Below, one piece after another: positions 32,025 through 35,115 of a DNA stretch of 35,115 bases; positions within the stretch are counted from its first letter, which is position 1; each line of letters starts with the position of its first letter. A program made the translations under genes and the position numbers. The stretch spans positions 1-35,115 of the forward strand of contig JARKQH010000288.1 of the NCBI GenBank assembly GCA_029974925.1, given 5' to 3'. The stretch is from Verrucomicrobiota bacterium (GTDB lineage: Bacteria; Verrucomicrobiota; Verrucomicrobiia; Limisphaerales; UBA8199). The notes under the pieces were generated by a model. That model had not been told where the DNA came from. It was given only the letters and a program-made list of their open reading frames with translations, and made no database searches.

Positions 32025-32945
32025 GTGCAGTTGACGGTGCCCAAACTGACCGAACGGTTGCTTGACTCCTACGCGCGCGTGGGCGGCATCAACCATCTCG
32101 ACGAAATCAACCTCCCCTCCAAACGCGCCGTGGCGGTCATCACCATGGACTTGCTGCGCCTGCTCTTCCCGGGCTTCTTCGACGAAAAACTCATCCATTC
32201 CTCCGAACTGCGGGAGCAGACCACCGCCTTGCTGCAAAAGGTGTTCAAAAACCTCGAGGCCGAAATCGCCAAAAGCCTCCGTTACCACCCGCCCCCCGAG
32301 CTGCCCCAGAAGGATTTCAAGAGTGTCGCCCGCGCGTACACGGTGGATTTTCTCGACAGCCTGCCTCGCATCCGGGATTTGCTCGCCACCGATGCCGAGG
32401 CCGCCTACAACGGCGACCCCGCCGCCCTGAGCAAAGAAGAGGTGATTGTCGCCTACCCTTGCATCGAAGCCATCGCCGTCCAGCGCCTCGCCCACGAGCT
32501 TTACCTTAAGAACGTGGCCCTCATCCCGCGAATCATGACCGAATGGGCCCACAGCCGGACCGGCATGGACCTCCATCCCGGCGCCCAGATCGGCTCCCAT
32601 TTCTTCGTGGACCATTGCACCGGCACGGTGATTGGCGAAACCGCCGTCATCGGCAACCATGTCAAGATGTATCAGGGCGTCGGCCTGGTGGCCCGCTCGC
32701 TGGCCGCCGGCCAGCAGTTGCGCGGCCAGAAACGCCACCCCACCGTCGAAGACCATGTAACCATCTACGCCGGCGCCACCATCATGGGCGGCGACACCAT
32801 CGTCGGCGAGGGCAGCACCATTGGCGCGAACGTCTTCCTCACCTCCAGCGTCCCGGCCTACTCCCTCGTCATCCAGGAAGAGGCCAACGTCAAGGTCATG
32901 GACAAACGCTCCCGCCAAAAACCCCGCCTCGACCCCAACATCTGA
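32025..32945 (+). CDS. cysE: serine O-acetyltransferase
   Basis: 306 residues with a GTG start. The first step of cysteine synthesis: acetyl-CoA plus L-serine gives O-acetylserine. The N-terminal helical domain (about 1-170; YPCIEAIAVQRLAHELYLKN) is followed by the left-handed beta-helix of hexapeptide repeats with the catalytic His region in TGMDLHPGAQIGSHFFVDHCTGTVIGETAVIGNHVKMYQGVGL and closing DHVTIYAGATIMGGDTIVGEGSTIGANVFLTSSVP. The N-terminal domain is longer than in the plant/enteric enzyme and resembles the EpsC-type or Bacteroidota-type enzyme. No cysK lies adjacent. Confidence 0.95.
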   Translation: MQLTVPKLTERLLDSYARVGGINHLDEINLPSKRAVAVITMDLLRLLFPGFFDEKLIHSSELREQTTALLQKVFKNLEAEIAKSLRYHPPPELPQKDFKSVARAYTVDFLDSLPRIRDLLATDAEAAYNGDPAALSKEEVIVAYPCIEAIAVQRLAHELYLKNVALIPRIMTEWAHSRTGMDLHPGAQIGSHFFVDHCTGTVIGETAVIGNHVKMYQGVGLVARSLAAGQQLRGQKRHPTVEDHVTIYAGATIMGGDTIVGEGSTIGANVFLTSSVPAYSLVIQEEANVKVMDKRSRQKPRLDPNI

Positions 32946-32998
32946 GCCGCGGTCAAGAACAATAGGGGCTGTTTTGCGCTGGCCGGCGGGCGCCTCCC

Positions 32999-33007
32999 TG
33001 CTATAAT
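32999..33007 (+). promoter_or_regulatory. extended -10 promoter TGCTATAAT, leaderless
   Basis: A perfect extended -10 (TGnTATAAT), with TATAAT at 33002-33007 and the ATG at 33014, six bases later. No good -35 is needed or seen at 17 bp (CTGGCC). Transcription should start at the ATG itself. Confidence 0.65.
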
Positions 33008-33013
33008 TGCGCC

Positions 33014-33949
33014 ATGCACGAGCGCTTGCTTTCCTCTTGCGTTATCCTCCTTCTCTCCCTGTGCTTGTCCGCCGGCCAAACCACCTCCTTCACCTACCAG
33101 GGGCGTCTGGCCGAAAACGGCGCCGCCGTTTCGGGGCCCTACGACCTGGCCTTCAAGCTTTTCGACCAGCCCGGCGGCGGCGCCCAGCAGGGCAGCACGG
33201 TTTCCCGCGATGGCCTCTGGATCAGCAACGGCCTTTTTGCCGTCGAGCTGGACTTCGGCTCCGCCCCGCTCGATGGCTCACCCCGCTGGCTCGAAATCTC
33301 GGCGCGCAAAACCGGCGATCCCGCGCCCCCGACCGTTCTGCTGCCCCGGCAACCCATCACCGCCGCTCCCTACGCCGTCAAAGCCCTCGCCGCGGCCTCC
33401 TACCTCGGCCCGGTTGCCGACACCCAGCTTTCCCCCAACGTTGCCTTGCGCAACGCCAGCCAGACCTTCACCGCCCCGGTCCAGTTCGCCAGTGCCAGCG
33501 GCGCCTTCTCCGGCACGTTCGCCGGCAACGGCTCTGGCTTGACAAATCTCCCCGTCACCGGCAGCGCCGGCGGCGCCGGATTCATCACCGGACGCATCAA
33601 CCAGTTGCCCACCTCGGCCGGTTCCGTTTTCTTCGCTTCCGCCAGCGGAATCACCGACGCCACAGCCACCGAGGCCCTGACCACCACTCTCTCCCCGGCG
33701 GTTTCCGCCGTCGCCACGGGTCTCAGTGTCCGGCTTTCCCAACCCCCGGGCGCCGGGAACTCCCTGACCTTCACCCTTCGCGTCAACGGCTCCGATACCG
33801 CCGTTTCCTGCACCATCGCCGGCTCCGCCCGCACGGCGGAATCCGCCGCCGCCGCCTTCATCCCTGCCGGCTCGGAATTGTCCATCAGCATCAGAGCGGC
33901 AGGCGTGCCCAACAGCGGTTCGGCGCTCTTCGGGTGGCTGTTTCAATAG
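33014..33949 (+). CDS. secreted protein of unknown function (FTYQGRL family)
   Basis: 311 residues. A signal peptide (MHERLLSSCVILLLSLCLSAGQ) is followed by TTSFTYQGRLAENGAAVSGPYDLAFKLFD, SNGLFAVELDFG, RWLEISAR and PRQPITAAPYAVKAL. This opening is a pattern I know from many exported Verrucomicrobiota and Planctomycetota proteins of unknown role. The middle is rich in Ala, Gly and Ser (NASQTFTAPVQFASASGAFSGTFAGNGSGLTNLP) like tail-fibre or adhesin shafts, and the C-terminal third is a beta-rich domain. Placement on the cell surface is likely. I chose this frame over the overlapping 33007 ORF because of the signal peptide and promoter. The next 200 bases (33950-34150) hold only a GGTGTTTAACACC palindrome. 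Confidence 0.85.
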   Translation: MHERLLSSCVILLLSLCLSAGQTTSFTYQGRLAENGAAVSGPYDLAFKLFDQPGGGAQQGSTVSRDGLWISNGLFAVELDFGSAPLDGSPRWLEISARKTGDPAPPTVLLPRQPITAAPYAVKALAAASYLGPVADTQLSPNVALRNASQTFTAPVQFASASGAFSGTFAGNGSGLTNLPVTGSAGGAGFITGRINQLPTSAGSVFFASASGITDATATEALTTTLSPAVSAVATGLSVRLSQPPGAGNSLTFTLRVNGSDTAVSCTIAGSARTAESAAAAFIPAGSELSISIRAAGVPNSGSALFGWLFQ

Positions 33950-34150
33950 CCTCAATGGCAGGTGTTTAACACCCACAGTGCCTTCACCCCGGCCACCGCA
34001 TCTCCCGTTTCCTCACCCTCTTGACTCGTCCCTTGGGCCGGGTCCTGGCTCCCTTTTGCCCTCCACACCCGGTGGCGGGCCTCAGCCCTGGCCGGCGGCT
34101 GGAAATCGTAAAGCGTTGGGAAACAAGAGCCTGTGGCGTAATTGAAGTCT

Positions 34151-34212
34151 TCGCAAAAAAATGAAAATTTTTTTGAAAAAACGCTTGCGCGTTCTCCAAC
34201 TCCCGCTATTGT
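34151..34212 (+). promoter_or_regulatory. rRNA promoter P1 with A/T-tract UP-like element
   Basis: The tract CAAAAAAATGAAAATTTTTTTGAAAAAAC (34153-34182) directly precedes TTGCGC (34185-34190), then a 16-bp spacer and TATTGT (34207-34212). This is the layout of strong rRNA promoters that are stimulated through the RNA polymerase alpha C-terminal domain. Confidence 0.6.
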
Positions 34213-34260
34213 GTGCGCCCTGTTCTTTGCGAGACAGTTTTGACGCGGTCGAAAACAGGC

Positions 34261-34311
34261 CGAAAAAAAATAAAAAGAACCTGTTGACGACTCGGGTAAA
34301 ACCGGTAAGAT
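34261..34311 (+). promoter_or_regulatory. rRNA promoter P2
   Basis: CG followed by eight A's and further A-rich sequence (34261-34278), then TTGACG (34284-34289), a 16-bp spacer and TAAGAT (34306-34311). A tight hairpin, GTTGCT-GAG-AGCAAC (34318-34332), lies at the predicted 5' end of this transcript. Confidence 0.6.
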
Positions 34312-34337
34312 AAAGGTGTTGCTGAGAGCAACCGCAG

Positions 34338-34389
34338 CGAAAAAAAACTTGCAGAAAGTTGTTGACGCTGCTGGCAGATCAGATAATCT
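34338..34389 (+). promoter_or_regulatory. rRNA promoter P3
   Basis: CG plus eight A's (34338-34347), TTGACG (34362-34367), a 16-bp spacer and TAATCT (34384-34389). GATAAT overlaps it with a 14-bp spacer, and TCAGAT-A-ATCTGA is palindromic there. P2 and P3 look like a duplication. Confidence 0.5.
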
Positions 34390-34412
34390 GACTGCGTAAC
34401 TAACAAAGCTCT

Positions 34413-34456
34413 GAGAAGCCGAGTTAAAGTGGATAAATCGGCTCCTCGGATTTTTT
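34413..34456 (+). terminator. terminator-like stem with T6 in the rRNA leader
   Basis: Two mutually exclusive stems overlap: AGCCGA/TCGGCT (34417-34422 with 34438-34443, extended by GAG/CTC) and CCGAG/CTCGG (34419-34423 with 34445-34449), the latter followed by A and six T's. It could attenuate or pause transcription ahead of the 16S gene. Confidence 0.4.
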
Positions 34457-34538
34457 GTCCCCCGCAGAGGGGCAAAACCAGCGGTTGGTTGGACGCGCTG
34501 GAGAGATGGGAAAAGATTTTTCGGGTGGCAACACCCGC

Positions 34539-34550
34539 TGCTCATTGAAA
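34539..34550 (+). promoter_or_regulatory. boxA-like antitermination site
   Basis: TGCTCATTGAAA resembles the boxA sequence (TGCTCTTTAACA) that nucleates the Nus antitermination complex in rRNA leaders. Its position 130 nt before the 16S gene fits. Confidence 0.5.
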
Positions 34551-34587
34551 ATTGAATTGTGCGATAAGTTTTAGAGCCCCTTCAGGT

Positions 34588-34658
34588 CCATCCTGTTAGT
34601 GGGATGGGTTTGGAGAGTTTTAATAGTAAGACACCAGTCCGGTTTTCACGAGCCGGAC
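34588..34658 (+). other. pre-16S leader hairpins
   Basis: Two stems just before the 16S 5' end: CCATCC/GGATGG (34588-34607) and GTCCGG/CCGGAC (34637-34658). They may take part in leader folding or RNase III-type processing with the 3' flank, which is outside the window. Confidence 0.4.
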
Positions 34659-34677
34659 CGGAATCAACTAACGTTTT

Positions 34678-35115
<438 letters not shown>

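Noticed and set aside
33952-34545. Minus-strand ORF of 197 residues
   Set aside because: Runs through the rRNA promoters and leader; Phe/Ser-rich translation of A-tracts.

Overview
This 35-kb, G+C-rich window looks like a chromosomal segment of a Verrucomicrobiota bacterium, probably from the Pedosphaera/Limisphaera side of the phylum (subdivision 3). The evidence is the first ~440 nt of a 16S rRNA gene at the right end, a 51-codon gene for the 'small basic protein' typical of the PVC superphylum (too short for the ORF track), an H-X9-DG type pseudopilin, and giant secreted proteins built from FG-GAP, DUF1080, LamG-like, Ig-like and DNRLRE modules. The taxonomy is inferred by eye; no database search was run.

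Left third (1-16.5 kb, all minus strand): a small secreted protein; two large secreted modular proteins that share a LamG-Ig module and a similar C-terminal tail; a pseudopilin; a translationally coupled pair of a serine beta-lactamase/DD-peptidase-like hydrolase and a D-aminoacylase-like amidohydrolase (ATGA overlap); and a NarL-type response regulator whose start overlaps the end of its histidine kinase gene. The kinase has an unusual extracytoplasmic part with PA14-like and OB-like modules. Two near-identical palindromes lie next to this block, one upstream of the hydrolase pair and one upstream of the pseudopilin. They are candidate operators of the neighbouring regulator.

Middle (16.6-22 kb, minus strand): a compact operon of an RsuA/RluB-type pseudouridine synthase, a double-SH3 secreted protein, FolD, a DUF6941-like protein and a Tat-exported amidotransferase-like/deacetylase-like protein. 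It is preceded by the small basic protein gene with its own intrinsic terminator. A 588-bp divergent spacer separates this from parE.

Right third (22.5-34 kb, both strands): a ParE-type topoisomerase subunit, a Tat-type metallo-beta-lactamase-fold hydrolase, a candidate structured RNA element, an orphan LuxR-type response regulator overlapping a sugar-type solute-binding lipoprotein with no permease beside it, RecF, then on the minus strand a GT2 glycosyltransferase, a Tat-exported sugar-isomerase-like TIM barrel and a DRG/TGS GTPase, and on the plus strand serine acetyltransferase and a secreted protein of unknown role. The window ends in an rRNA operon start with three tandem promoters carrying A-tract upstream elements and a structured leader.

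One pattern runs through the right half. Several genes have promoter-like sequences whose -10 hexamer ends only 5-7 nt before the start codon, and they lack a Shine-Dalgarno sequence, which suggests leaderless mRNAs. No CRISPR array, insertion sequence, tRNA or phage gene was recognised.
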